Assembly: GCA_027422505.1 (NCBI GenBank) | Contig: JAPQWV010000002.1 | Location: 28,870,501 to 28,934,500, forward strand | DNA: 64,000 nt | Direction: 5' to 3' | DNA from: Craterostigma plantagineum | Taxonomy: Eukaryota; Streptophyta; Magnoliopsida; Lamiales; Linderniaceae | The notes under the pieces: model-generated | What the model was told of the DNA's origin: nothing | Database searches by the model: none | Seen by the model: the letters and a program-made list of their open reading frames with translations, nothing else | Program-made: the position numbers and the translations under genes | Shown here: in pieces, positions 38,302 to 50,300 of the stretch | Layout of the letters: the number at the start of each line of letters is the position of its first letter | Numbering within the stretch: the stretch's first letter is position 1

Positions 38302-39744
38302 ATGGAGAACTATTCGTACCCCGAATCCGGCGACTCATCGCCTCAATCGCGAGAGATTGAATTAGAAAACCATCCGTCGCGGGAGGACTCGAGTCAGCAG
38401 CCGCCGCCGCACAGTAAGGTGAAATTCATGTGCAGTTACGGAGGTAAGATCCACCCCAGGCCGCACGACAACCAGCTCTCTTACATCGGAGGCGAAACGA
38501 AGATCCTCTCCGTCGATCGGAGCGTCACGTTCACTGCGCTGCTCGCCAAACTCGCAGCCTTGTGCGACCATGAAAACCTATCGTTCAAGTATCAGCTGCC
38601 TGGCGAAGATCTCGATGCTCTGATCTCCGTGACGAACGACGACGATCTCGAGCATATGATGCACGAGTACGAGCGGCTGCTAAGGAGCTCGAATAAGCCG
38701 GCGAGGCTGAGAATTTTTGTTTTTCCAATTCAGAATCAGAGCCTGGGTTCGTCGATTCGTAGTTTTGGCTCCGAAGATGCTAGGTCGGAGAAGGAGAGGT
38801 TCGTCGACGCGTTGAATTCCTCGCCGATCGCTACTGTCCCTCCGTCGTCGGAGGCGGCCGCGGCTCCGCCTCCTCTTTCGAATGTTGATTTGCTGTTTGG
38901 TTTAGAGAGAGGTAACGCAATCCCTTCGCCGCCGCCTCAGCAGAGGGCCGAAATCGAAGATCTGGTCGCTGGTCAAAACGTTGACGACAGATTGATGAGT
39001 TTAGATCCGATTCAAAAGCACATTCAAGATCTACAGCGGCTTAGGCTTGAAGAACAGCAGCAACAGCAGAGAGACGATTACCTCAGGAAAAGCGACGACA
39101 GTCTCAACCTCAACGTTCCTAAGTTCATCCCGGCTCAAATCCCCACCGGCGGAGTCCCCTATGCCGCCGTAGGAGGAGGCATGTACTCGACTACCTCCGC
39201 CGTGCCCAACGAGCACCAGCGGCAACAAGTCTACGTAATCCCTGCTCCGGCGAGTGGATACCACGCGCCGATGGCACGGCAGGTCAACGCGCCACCACAA
39301 CAGGTTCCACAAGCAGCCTATTACACAGTTCAAGGAATACCACCAGAACTTTACCCAGAGCATCATCATCAGCAGCAACAGCTACAGCAGCTTTATAACC
39401 TGACCCAGACGCAGAGCGCCGCCGCGGCCCCTCCAACGGCGGCGGCTCCTCCGGCCACTCAGGGTTACGGAATGGTGAGGCAACACGGCGCTGGTGTGGT
39501 GGGTGAGTTGCCTCCTGGATACCAACAGGTATACTACGACGGTGGGGTGGGTAGGCAGGTGATGTATGGTGGGCCACCACCGCAGGGCGGTGGTATGGTT
39601 GGCGCAGCTCCACAGTACCTTTCATCGCCTTTCATGGACGGGGGCGGCGGTGATCCGAGAATCGCTGGTTCTTTAGCTCAGGAGGGAAAGGGCGCGTCTT
39701 CTGCTGCTGTTACTAAGGTTACTACTTCGCAACCTTCCTTGTGA
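38302..39744 (+). CDS. PB1-domain (octicosapeptide/Phox/Bem1p) protein, single exon
   Basis: One uninterrupted frame of 480 residues. The PB1 domain covers about residues 38-142: VKFMCSYGGKIHPRPHDNQL, then YIGGETKILSVDRS and the acidic stretch SVTNDDDLEHMMHEYERL. These landmarks match the plant octicosapeptide/Phox/Bem1p family, in which PB1 mediates protein pairing. The rest is low-complexity and rich in Gln, Pro, Gly and Ala, with no catalytic domain. Function is unknown; a scaffold or regulatory role is inferred. A CT-rich leader and a two-codon upstream ORF precede it. The start is set by the first ATG of the frame. Confidence 0.92.
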   Translation: MENYSYPESGDSSPQSREIELENHPSREDSSQQPPPHSKVKFMCSYGGKIHPRPHDNQLSYIGGETKILSVDRSVTFTALLAKLAALCDHENLSFKYQLPGEDLDALISVTNDDDLEHMMHEYERLLRSSNKPARLRIFVFPIQNQSLGSSIRSFGSEDARSEKERFVDALNSSPIATVPPSSEAAAAPPPLSNVDLLFGLERGNAIPSPPPQQRAEIEDLVAGQNVDDRLMSLDPIQKHIQDLQRLRLEEQQQQQRDDYLRKSDDSLNLNVPKFIPAQIPTGGVPYAAVGGGMYSTTSAVPNEHQRQQVYVIPAPASGYHAPMARQVNAPPQQVPQAAYYTVQGIPPELYPEHHHQQQQLQQLYNLTQTQSAAAAPPTAAAPPATQGYGMVRQHGAGVVGELPPGYQQVYYDGGVGRQVMYGGPPPQGGGMVGAAPQYLSSPFMDGGGGDPRIAGSLAQEGKGASSAAVTKVTTSQPSL

Positions 39745-40688
39745 TGATAAACTTTAGTGCTCGATGATTTTCCGTATGTGTTTAATATCGCTGGGTAATA
39801 AGATTTGATTGTTATTGTTATATCGTGAACTGAACTTGTGTTGATTTGTTGTTTTTTCTGTCTCTATAAACTTCGCCGTTGCTTATTCCATTCCATCTTG
39901 ATGAATGGCTCAGGGAATCACAACATTTCTCAAATTCTACATTATCCACATGGATAAACACAACATACACGCGCGCGCATTATTTTACATCTTTAGACAT
40001 ATTTTGGTACTAATGCTGTAATATCTCGTTCTTGTCCTTCCAAATTTACCATTTTCACTATCCAGCCAGCCACTTGCATATGTATTTATTGGGTTTTTGT
40101 GTGTGAATGTGAGTGCTAGCTCGATTGTGTCTCGAAAGAGTGGGCACATATTGAATTGAATAGATCATTACGCGTTTCCTTCAAATTTAAGGCTCCAAAT
40201 TCTGAATTATTGCTGGTAATGATGATATATGTAGTTTTCGTCATTGTTAATGTCATTGAGAGAGAATGGATGGATATACTCTGAGTTTCCGTGGCGATTT
40301 CCACGGTGTGGGGGGTCCATATGTAATTGGACGAAGCCAAAGATCGAGACTAATGAATTCATCATATTTTATAACTATTAGTATTTTTGCCACAATAAGA
40401 TTTGTATATTAGTTGTGAAGTAATAATTAACTAAAAATAGATGGGTAAATTAAGAAGAAAAATATCAAGCAATGGATAGTTTTTTTTTTCTATTTTTCTA
40501 TTAATATTATTTTTTAGATGAATTGAATTGACAGACTGAAGTCATTTATCCACCTTTTATCTAATACAGTATATTATATTCATCTAACTTAGTCTTTTGT
40601 TCGTAGCTTCTAGAATAAAAAGCCTTATGAATCCACTCTGCGAGTTTAGCCTCACCTCTTCGTTGTTTATTGGATTTTGTTAGGTAGT
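39745..40688. other. Spacer, no gene seen
   Basis: 3' UTR of the PB1 gene, then AT-rich DNA. The minus-strand ORF at 40116-40340 has no family support. Confidence 0.5.
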
Positions 40689-41365
40689 TAGGGGTGGTTC
40701 GGTACAGGCTCGGTACGGTATACCGTACCAAAATTATGATACCGTATACCGTATCGAAATTTCGATATTCAAAAAAATCATATCAATACCATACCAAATT
40801 TTCAGCATACCTTAAATTTCGATACGGTATCATACCGAAATTTCGGTATGGTATCGGTGTCATACCTTTTATATCATTCACACGGAGGGTTTTTTTTATC
40901 ATGCATGTCTCGTAACTCGTTAATTCGTTGTTTTGAAATTTTTAATCAATTCAAACTCCTTAAGCCTCAATAAGATATATTATTAATACCAAATCTTTCG
41001 AAATAAAAAGATTTTTTAACCTTAAATAATTTACATAGTTTAGCTAGTCTCCGACAGAGAACACCCAACATAAAGATGCACACTCTTAGTAAGACATAAA
41101 ACTTTACATGACCACAAAATACAACTTTATATTTTTAAAATATAGGTGTGTATATATATATATATAAAATATATTAAAAATTTTAGAATTTCGTTATTCG
41201 ATATAATCGTATACCTAATTTTAAAAACTTTCATACCATTCCCGTACCGATAATTTTCTGTACGGTATCATACCTTACCAAAACTTCGGTATACCAAAAT
41301 TTTCGATATTTTCGATAAGATTCGATACGATAAGGACGGTATTTCGGTATTTTTCTCTAGCCCTA
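40689..41365. mobile_element. Non-autonomous hAT-like element, 677 bp
   Basis: The left end TAGGGGTGGTTCGGTAC and the right end CTCTAGCCCTA (complement TAGGGCTAGAG) are hAT-like. Dense GGTATACCG, TTTCGGTA and TACCGTA motifs fill both ends around an AT-rich core. I could not find a clear 8-bp duplication. Confidence 0.5.
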
Positions 41366-41949
41366 AGTACAGTAACTATTCAATAAATCACACTTCCACC
41401 TTATATTTTCGGTACCCTCATCTCGTGCTATTTAAGAATACGATACATTAGTAGTGACGTCAGGGAAATTATTTCTTAGAATTAAGTGTTCCAACTCTAG
41501 TTTCATACAATACGAGTATATTGCACGCTCAAATGCATGTGTATTATAAATTAACATTTTTAAAAACACTCACTATTTAATTATTGTTATTAGTTAATTA
41601 CCAATTTTAGTTAATTCTATTATATGTACATATTAAACTTAAATTTTAATTTCAATTAACTATAAAATAGCTTTAATATTATTATATTTATACATTGTAG
41701 ACGCACATTTGAATGTGCAAAGCGTACCAGTGTAAGAGGATAATTATACCCATGTAATATTAGCATGACGAGTTAAAGCTAGCAATTACGTATCTTTAAA
41801 ATCAAACCAACAATTAGTGTAATTTAAAAGAGCCGACTGACATAATCGAACTGATAGAATGCATGCACCTAAAAGAAATAAAACTGAGCTAGATTAAAGT
41901 AACCATTATTTTATGAAATCGGCACTCCTCCACAAACGAAGCATTAAAC

Positions 41950-42045
41950 AAATGGGATCGTGATGGTAACGGAAAACCCTCCTCCTTTGCCCGGGCTTGG
42001 GACCGGCAGTGTGTTCGACCACACAGGCGGAGTTAAAAACTTCTG
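41950..42045 (+). mobile_element. Possible tRNA-derived SINE remnant
   Basis: A GC-rich block in AT-rich DNA has TGATGGTAACGG, near the pol III A-box, and GTGTGTTCGACCACAC, a T-arm-like hairpin with a B-box core GTTCGA about 55 bases later. A T-run follows. No target duplication was found, so this is a weak call. Confidence 0.25.
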
Positions 42046-45029
42046 TTTTTTCAACCAAGGGAAGTCACATATTTACTCAACAAGACATATATTACGTGTG
42101 AACCATCTTCATATTAAGACCAGGTTAATATGATATAAGCTTAATACCAAACAAGAGGTGTCAAATTGGAAAACCATCTCGGGAAGAAGAGTATATCATA
42201 TTACAAACTAGCATAGCAACAGCTGGGAATTAGTTATAAGGTCAGTCAGATTGGTAATGAGTCGAACCATAAAGGTAATGCAACTTAATAAAACAACTGT
42301 AGTGACACGAAAGATCACTGTTGCCAACTACATTGAGAACATGCATACCAGTAACAATCGAGAGCACTAAATTCCAGACTCGGTACCAAAAAAAAAGAAT
42401 TACAAGTCGAAAAGTCAACTGCAGATCATAAAATCGCAGATACGCCACATAACCCATGTGCAGAACGGCTTCGCAGCATAGAACACACTATCCAAAAATA
42501 CAGCTCAAACGAACAACGAGCAATCTCCAAAAGAGCAATTTGAAAGATAAAATCCAGAAGCTATTATGCCTTTAACATTTAAGATGCAACCCGCAGAGAC
42601 AAATGCACCTTAGAATTGCAGATATGTGTTCAGAAACCCCATGCAACCAGTTGTGTTCATCAGAGACGAACTGTGAGAAGAGAATGACAGAACAGCCTTC
42701 ATTCACCAAGCGACAGAGAAAACCAAGCGATAAACGAACCTCAGATATCAATCACGAATGTCAAGTGTACCCTCAGCACCACAGGACAGGTCTCTCTCAA
42801 TACAGATCTAGCGCAATGGGTACTTCCAATCTAAAAGAAACAAATATGCAGAGAAGAGAAAGATAGCAAATGCACCCGTGCCGTTTGGAGTATGACAGAC
42901 CAATTTCAGCTCTGCCCCATCTCAATTACCATTATCTTGATTTGCATCTGAATCATCAAACAGGACAATAACAATATCAAAGAACATGCATATGATAGCG
43001 GAGAAGCCTATAGCAGATGAGGGATCAAACACCAATAAGATGAGCGGTGAAGATTGTGAGAAATCTACTGGTATAGGTCAGACAAAATTTTGATGCAGCA
43101 GTCAAACATTTCATCGAAGCAATACATATCAAAAGTACTTGAGGGAAGCAACACCCCCAATACCTGCTCCCAGATAACAAGCATGTCCACCAAAGAATTG
43201 AATAGAAACTAACAGAAGTATAACCAAATAACTCAAGAAAAACCAGATCTGTTGCGGTACTTTTTCTAGTGGTACTTCAGAACGTTGTTTTCGATCTGCA
43301 CTCATCAAAATAACCCCTCGAACATAAAATAGCAAAACTGCATAACATGACTGGAGGAGAATGATTGGAACCTAACATCAGATGAGTGACCACACCATCC
43401 ACAATTTCATCAGGGAAGTCAGTGGGTGCTAAGCAGTCCACATACAAGATGAAAGTGCACATTACCAAATATAAGGCATAAACAAAATAGAAGAAGCTAA
43501 TATCATAAGCAGAACATTTTATGGAGCATAATAGAAAAGTACAGTGTGTGACAATAACCAGGCTGAGAGAAAAAAGGACAACCAATTCGATTCCCACACC
43601 TGCCACATATAGTAAGGAGGTAAGGAAAAATATGTAACGACATTAAGGAAAAATACATGTACTCTGCTTAATAGGGGCCTCAGAACATTTTTAAGTAGGA
43701 GACACAAAAGCAATCAAAGACCAGGAGGAAGAAGAGAAAGAAACCGCCAAGTCGATTTCATTACCAGCTAAATAAAATAACGCGGAAGCGGAGAAGATAT
43801 AACCAAACATAAGAGAAGAATTACATGCTCCAACCGAGAAGAAATCTCAAAGTTGTGAATAGTTAGTTCCTCCACATAGTTGTCAAACAATTCCGGACAC
43901 TGAAACTCAGAAATCAACACATAACTAGCACCAACCGAGACAGCCTAAACTAACGCAGTTGAGTGGATTCACGACAGAAAAAAGATTACTGCCAAGTAGT
44001 ACAAGGAAACAAATACCACAACACACCATCTCTTCGGAATACCAGCTATAACAGTGATTCGCCAAACTCCGCAGGAACATAATGACCAAACCACCCACAA
44101 CAGTTTCTACATCCAAATGTCAAGAACAAGCAACATAGGTGGTTAAGAAGGAAGAACCGCGCTCATTGCAAACCTTGGCCAAAAGCATAATTGCGGTCAA
44201 TAGGGAGAAGAGCAACACAAAGCAGTCCCAACAAGAATAATCACTAGAATCTACATGCGAAGTTTCTTGCCAGTTATATTTGCCACCAGTTCGCTCCCCA
44301 GATTTTAAAACTCCGATAACAGTTTGGATCTCAGACTCCAATTCGTGCTGCTCACAACCTCCGAACTACTATATAGAAGTTTAACATACCTTGAATCTTG
44401 CAGCAAACATGGAAAATCCAGAATCACGGAAGAATTTACATCCCTGAAACCAGAAAACCACATGCCAAGTGTACAACATTTTTTAAATACCCCAATCCAC
44501 AAGCACAAATTGTCGGAATGGTAGTAGAAAACAATGTTACGGAAACCCAGATAAAGAAGCAAAACACACAAATCAACAACCCACAAGCTATGGGAATGGA
44601 AAGGAGAAAATAGATTGTTACCAAAACCCGGCTAAAGAAGAAAGCACCGATCATCACAACTCAACTCTGTAAGCCACCACATCACTTCATCAAAAAATAG
44701 AGAAGGCCAAACTGTGGTATAACCATGACAAGAAAGGTATGCATGCCAGTTAACTTAAGTAGATGCGGATGAGAGTGCGTTTGAAAGAGCGGTGTCAACG
44801 GGGCCCGAAAGCTTTCAGAACATTTGGCTGGCAAGCTGAAAAGAATATTGACTGGGAGAAATTGGAAGTTGAAAGGCTGAATAACATTTCTAAGCAAAAA
44901 ACTGACTACGTACGTAAAAGATTTTACAGAACATCTTGCAAGCGATCTTAGCTGCTTTATGCATACACTGCATAAAACATAAGTTAAAGAGAAGACGTTA
45001 TTAATGACTTATGCAAAACAAGCAAAAAA

Positions 45030-45309
45030 TTATACAAACTCGTCCTCAAGCCAGAACATCTCAACGACTTCCCCATAGATCAAACGCCTTGTAATTGCAG
45101 CCATAAATGCCTGGCCCGAGATTAAAACGACTATCATTACCATTATGCCACATTATATCATGCTAAAGTATTGAGTCAAATGAAACTAATTACAGTATGT
45201 AAAGAGATCTGCCTAAAAGCGAATTGGTAGGACAGATGTCATGGGACTCGTTAAGAACTTTCTCGAAAATATGTCCTCTCTCGTACAAGGTAAGAAACGT
45301 CATCAGAAC
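45030..45309 (-). other. Two exon-like open stretches, gene not recognised
   Basis: On the minus strand, 45309 down to about 45212 follows a TAG acceptor and reads TLYERGHIFEKVLNESHDIC without stops. Then 45110-45030 follows a CAG acceptor and reads AFMAAITRRLIYGEVVEMFW before a stop. I cannot join them with a donor in the right phase, and I do not recognise the protein. They may be the last exons of a small gene starting near 46,500 or chance. Confidence 0.25.
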
Positions 45310-45619
45310 CTACGAAGAGCTATTCAATCAAAGAAATAGACCAGGATAAGCTGCAGGGACAAATTTCAATTGAATACCCTTACAGAAAAAATAGAATTAG
45401 TTGACAAATCCAGACAAGAGACAACAGGCCAAAAAAGGAGACAGGCACGAGGTTGTGCAAAACAGATAAGCTGTTTGAGTACAAGAAAACAAGCACTAAA
45501 ATCAGCTTAATGGAGAGAATTCGATGTAATCAGGTGACACCAATGAAGTACAACGTCCCATAAGAAATAAAGAGCGTCTCCTCTACATGTCCTGCGACGA
45601 CGCAACTGATAGTAGAAGA

Positions 45620-46400
45620 TCAATCATTAAGAGGACGAAATCACATAATAACCACAACACAATCTGTCATGACGATAATTAGGACGAAACAGATCCTTCA
45701 TCTTACTCAACTTCTAGGATGATCTGATCTCCAATAAATCGCATATCCTGTAGTCACCTATCCCAAAAGCAGCGCTGGGAACATAACCAATCACAAGAAG
45801 GCAAAATTCAGATTATAGCCACAATATTGCAGGGCGATGATTGGAACGAAACAGATCATTCATCTTACTCAACACCTAAGACGATCTAATCTCCAATAAA
45901 ACACGTCTCCTGCGCATACATCCTAACACAACACCGCTGAGAATGGAGATCAATCATCAAGAGGACGAATTTAACATAATAGCCACAAAATAGAATGTCG
46001 ATGATTGGAACGAACAGATCCTTCATCTTACTCAGCACTATGACGCTCTAATATCCAATAAACACATCCCTGCACACGTTCGTCGTGAATCCCTACAGTC
46101 ATCTTAGATCGAGATAAATCACTACGAATAGGAAATTCACATAATAGCGACAATCTCGTAGGACGATTATTGGAACGAAACAGATCCTTCACCTTACTCA
46201 ACACCTAAGACGATCATCTCCTTAAAAACGCACCGATTCCAAAGCGCGCACTAGTCATGAATCCCCCAACAAGACACCACTGAGAATAGAAATCAATCAT
46301 TAAGAACATGAAATTGACAATAAAAGCCAGAATACGGCATGATGATGATTTGAACGAAACAGATCATTCATCTTTAACGATCAGCTTTCAAACCCTAGGA
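45620..46400. repeat. Diverged tandem array, five units of ~165 bp
   Basis: A shared phrase close to GAACGAAACAGATC followed by TTCATCTTACTCAAC recurs near 45683, 45846, 46010, 46175 and 46353, giving spacings of about 163, 164, 165 and 178. Each unit also has an AATCA-x-AAG-GACGAA-like start, an ATAATAGCCACAA-like middle and an ATCTCCAATAAA-like segment. The units have drifted, so the array is old. Confidence 0.75.
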
Positions 46401-47335
46401 GAGCAAGCAAACAATACGACTTGGATCATAACAAAGATGAATTCAGGGAGAATATGGACGAAAGAGCGAAAAGTTCGGTATCTAAAGAAGTCGTGGGAGA
46501 ATATGGACGAATGAGATTAATTCATCGAACGGCGATGGCTAAATAACAATCTTCTAATGTCGGTGTGAGGATGTATGTTATTTGCGTGTAAAGTGTGTTA
46601 ACATTGGCGGTGCTTAAACCACACGCTATTAAGTATTTAATTATATCAACCTTTTTGTTCCACGTAAATACAATCGTTTTTATAAAAATTCTTTTTTCAA
46701 CCAACTTGGCATCGAAACATGGTTGGGCTTAATATGTTGGCCCAATGACCACTCAGTATGAGCAAAATATTCTATTATAATAAAGGACTAAAGTGGCTAA
46801 AAATTATCATTATGTCATTTTATTTGCAGTTTAGTTTCTCCATTGGTAATTTAATTAATATAATAAGTTATTGTAAATATACCCTGACACATTAATTTTT
46901 ACTTTATATATATATAAAAATATATATTTTATTATTAAATAAAAGATTAAAATTGAAGTTAAATAAATTTATATTGAGCACACGCATAGAATTATATTTT
47001 TAAGCGAAGAAAGTACTAGTTTATATTAAATTAATGTGGAGTATGGAATACGGAATTTGATATTTTCAGTTGCATGTATGTGACTGTGATGCTGCCAAAC
47101 TTCTAATGTAGCAGTGTGAGTGTCCCCCGGCCTTTTGGTAATTGCCTTGGTTTGTATTTTTTGTTACTTTCTGGCGCGTAAGTCTGACTTAAATAAATGT
47201 CTCAATATAGTCTCAAATTAAAATTATCGTAGAAATGATTTCACTAATTTCTTCACCCGTTTATTTTCTCGGAGAACACTCAGAAATTCCCAAATTTAAA
47301 CCTCAAAATCCCAATAGGTGAAGAAGAAAGCAGAT
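46401..47335. other. Spacer and promoter of the polymerase kappa gene
   Basis: AAACCCTAGG near 46390 resembles sequences common in plant 5' leaders. The rest is AT-rich. The leader of the polymerase gene probably begins within the last 100 bases. No gene seen. Confidence 0.4.
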
Positions 47336-50300
47336 ATGGAAAAAACGATGGCATCAGTTGACAAAGATCGGCCTTGGCAATCTTACACCACTGTTTACAC
47401 CAATGCTAAAGCAGGTAGAACGTTGTTTCTCTTTCGCTATGGTCTTGATAGTCTTTTGCTTAATTATGTTCGTCTGGTTTTGAAATTGTGACTAGGCATG
47501 GAAGGTGTGGACAAGGAAAAAGTGCAGAGAATAGTGTATGAGATGAGCAAAGGTTCCAAGTATTTCGCGAACGAGGAGAAGAAAGAAGCTGAGGTTAAGA
47601 AGAAAATCGAGAGTATGCAGGCGCACCTTGAGAAGCTTACCGATTTGGATAAATCAAACTATCAGAAGGTGTGTAATCAATTATAGTATTAAGTTATTTG
47701 ATAGCTAGTATCGATTCAGTGATGTTTTAGTATGACGTCCCGCTTAACTTGAAATGTTTGCAAGTTCTTGTTTTATTCTGATTGTCAAAATCTCTGTTGG
47801 TTTTGTGTTGCTCAGTTTTTTCGTATTGTTGTTCTCAACTAAGATGTATGAAGGTTCGTGAAATGTGAGAGAGAAGGGATAGCTGAATTATAGCTTAGTG
47901 GCAGTACTGTGTTTGGAGATATTTCATTGTTGTTTTCTTATCTGTCTGTCTACAGTTTGCTGAAAAAAGGATTATGGAGTTAGAAGCCACACGCGATTTG
48001 ACAAGGCTTTGGCTGCATGTGGATATGGATGCTTTCTATGCATCTGTTGAGACATTGTGCAATGATTCTCTGAAAGGGAAACCAATGGCCGTTGGTAGCT
48101 TGTCTATGATCTCGACAGCAAATTATGAGGTTGAGTGACCTTCTTTGAACCAATTTGATTCGGTATATTGTAAGATAATATTAGAATTTTTGGCATATCA
48201 TTTATATGTTTTAGTTTTTACTTTCCGAAATCCCACCCCCAGTTCTGCTTTTGTTATGCTTACTTTGTATTTTCGTTCCAGGCAAGAAGGTTTGGAGTAC
48301 GGGCTGCAATGCCTGGATTTATTGCACGTAAATTGTGTCCAGAGCTGATTTTTGTTCCAACAGACTTCAAAAAATATAATTATTATAGTGATTTAACTAG
48401 GAAGGGTCAGTCCTATTTGCTTTTATGTTTTGTTTTATTTCCAAAAAGGAAATGTGGATAGATTTGATTGATATTATTGCCTTTCTTTTGCTTTCAGTTT
48501 TTCAGAAGTATGATTCAAACTTCTTGGCTGCAAGTTTAGATGAAGCATACTTAGACATTACAAAGTACTGCGAGGACAACAAAATGACTGCTGAAGAAGT
48601 AGGTTAAAGCATGGGTTGTGATTCCCTTAATGCCTGAGTTGTTCGTCTCTTCTTTTACTATTCATGTGGATAGTTTTTGCTCATATTATTTAAAGATGAT
48701 AGCTGTTGTTAACACCACAATCATGCTTTATAAGGTAGCTAAAGAGCTTAGAGAAAACATACAAAAAGAGACAGGACTTACATGTAGTGCTGGGGTGGCA
48801 CCAAATCGATTACTTGCTAAGGTAAAGACTTTCTCATGATGGGGTTATGGTGGATTTTTTGTGTTTGATGATACTGTGGCCAACAGAATCATACGAAATG
48901 TGAAAGAAAATGAGCAATGCCTCTTCTTGAGATAAGAATAGCTTTTACTCATCATTGACCTTATAGCATCAATGTAACCAAATAAATGTTAATTTGTACA
49001 GTTCATAACCGATTGCTTGTGGTGCACATGTAGTTTTCCGTACATATAATTCAGATTTCATGCACCTACAGGCAAATATTTATACTATGAGTTTCTTGAT
49101 TTAAGTATATTGTCCGACCAGGTTTGCTCAGATATCAATAAGCCCAATGGCCAGTTTGTTTTACCAAATGAAAGAATGGCTGTGATGACATTTATATCCT
49201 CACTACCTATAAGAAAGGTACTCGTTATGCTTACTGATCTATATGCTGAATTTTTTGAGATTATTTCCAGGAATCGAACTTTCTAATACACATCGTCCAA
49301 CCACTTTTTCACATTCATCTTACATAGATTGGGGGCATCGGTAAGGTCACTGAGAGTGTGCTGAAGGGCATTTTCGGTATTACGTCCTGTGAGGATATGC
49401 TGCGAAAAAGTGGTTTGATCTGCGCACTGTTTTCTCGCTCATCTGCAGGTTTGTTGGACCTTCTTATGTTTTTCTTTCATGTTAAATTGTAAACCTTACT
49501 TCTGTTTCTGTTGTTACGGTTTGTCGGCCTTTCACTTGCTATTTCGTGTAAGGATTAGCATATAGCTTCATTAATTTGAGATGGAAATCATTTGTTTTCA
49601 CACCAGGCCATTAGTTATTGCAAGAATGATATCAGTATCAATACAACATTTTTTTTTGGCAGAATTCTTCTTGTCTGTCGGTTTGGGTCTAGGGAGGACA
49701 GACACGCCCCAAATTTCCCAGCGGAAAAGTATAAGCAATGAGAGAACATTTTCATCTACTGAAGATGAGGCATCACTTTATGAGAAACTAGGTAATTTGG
49801 TTAGCATGATGAAAAGGACCCTTGTAATTCTTGTCATGCCCTTCTTAGCATAGGTATTCTTGTCGTGGATTCCAGATGTAAATTATTGACGTTATTGAGA
49901 TCTTGCTGTGAGCATACATTGTACAAATGTCTACTAATATCACATGATGTGTTAAGGACTTTTTTGAACGTATTCTGCTCTAAGGTCTTTTTGTGGGAAG
50001 TGATGTCTTATTTACATTTGGTTGTCTGATCAATTCATACCATTTTCAGCGGATCTTGCGGACAATCTTTCTAATGACATGAAGAAAGAAGGCCTTTGCG
50101 GAAGAACATTAACATTAAAGCTGAAGACGTCATCCTTTGAGGTTAGATGAAGCATCTTAGATTTTGGGGTGATTAATGCTCTTCGTCTCGAATATATTTT
50201 TTCTTTAGGTCTCCATCACCAGTTTCTTATATCAGATGAGGCATGTTGCTTTTAACTGCTTTTTTCATGTCTTTTTTCTTGTTTGAAATGCGTATAGTCG

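Larger units (their letters stand above)
41366..45619. other. Long spacer without a supported gene
   Basis: About 4.2 kb. Minus-strand ORFs at 43129-43713 and 43925-44341 read as short hydrophobic stretches but lack consistent splice frames and family motifs. The sequence near 43500-43620 and 43680-43790 looks like diverged copies of one ~170-bp unit. A SINE-like block lies at 41950-42045. Two open stretches with splice-like borders occur at 45030-45110 and 45212-45309 on the minus strand. The region may be a non-coding transcript or repeat-derived. Confidence 0.35.

Noticed and set aside
43129..44341. Minus-strand ORFs with hydrophobic stretches
   Set aside because: Composition is T-rich like intron DNA, the stretches are in different frames without consistent splice sites, and no family motif is visible.
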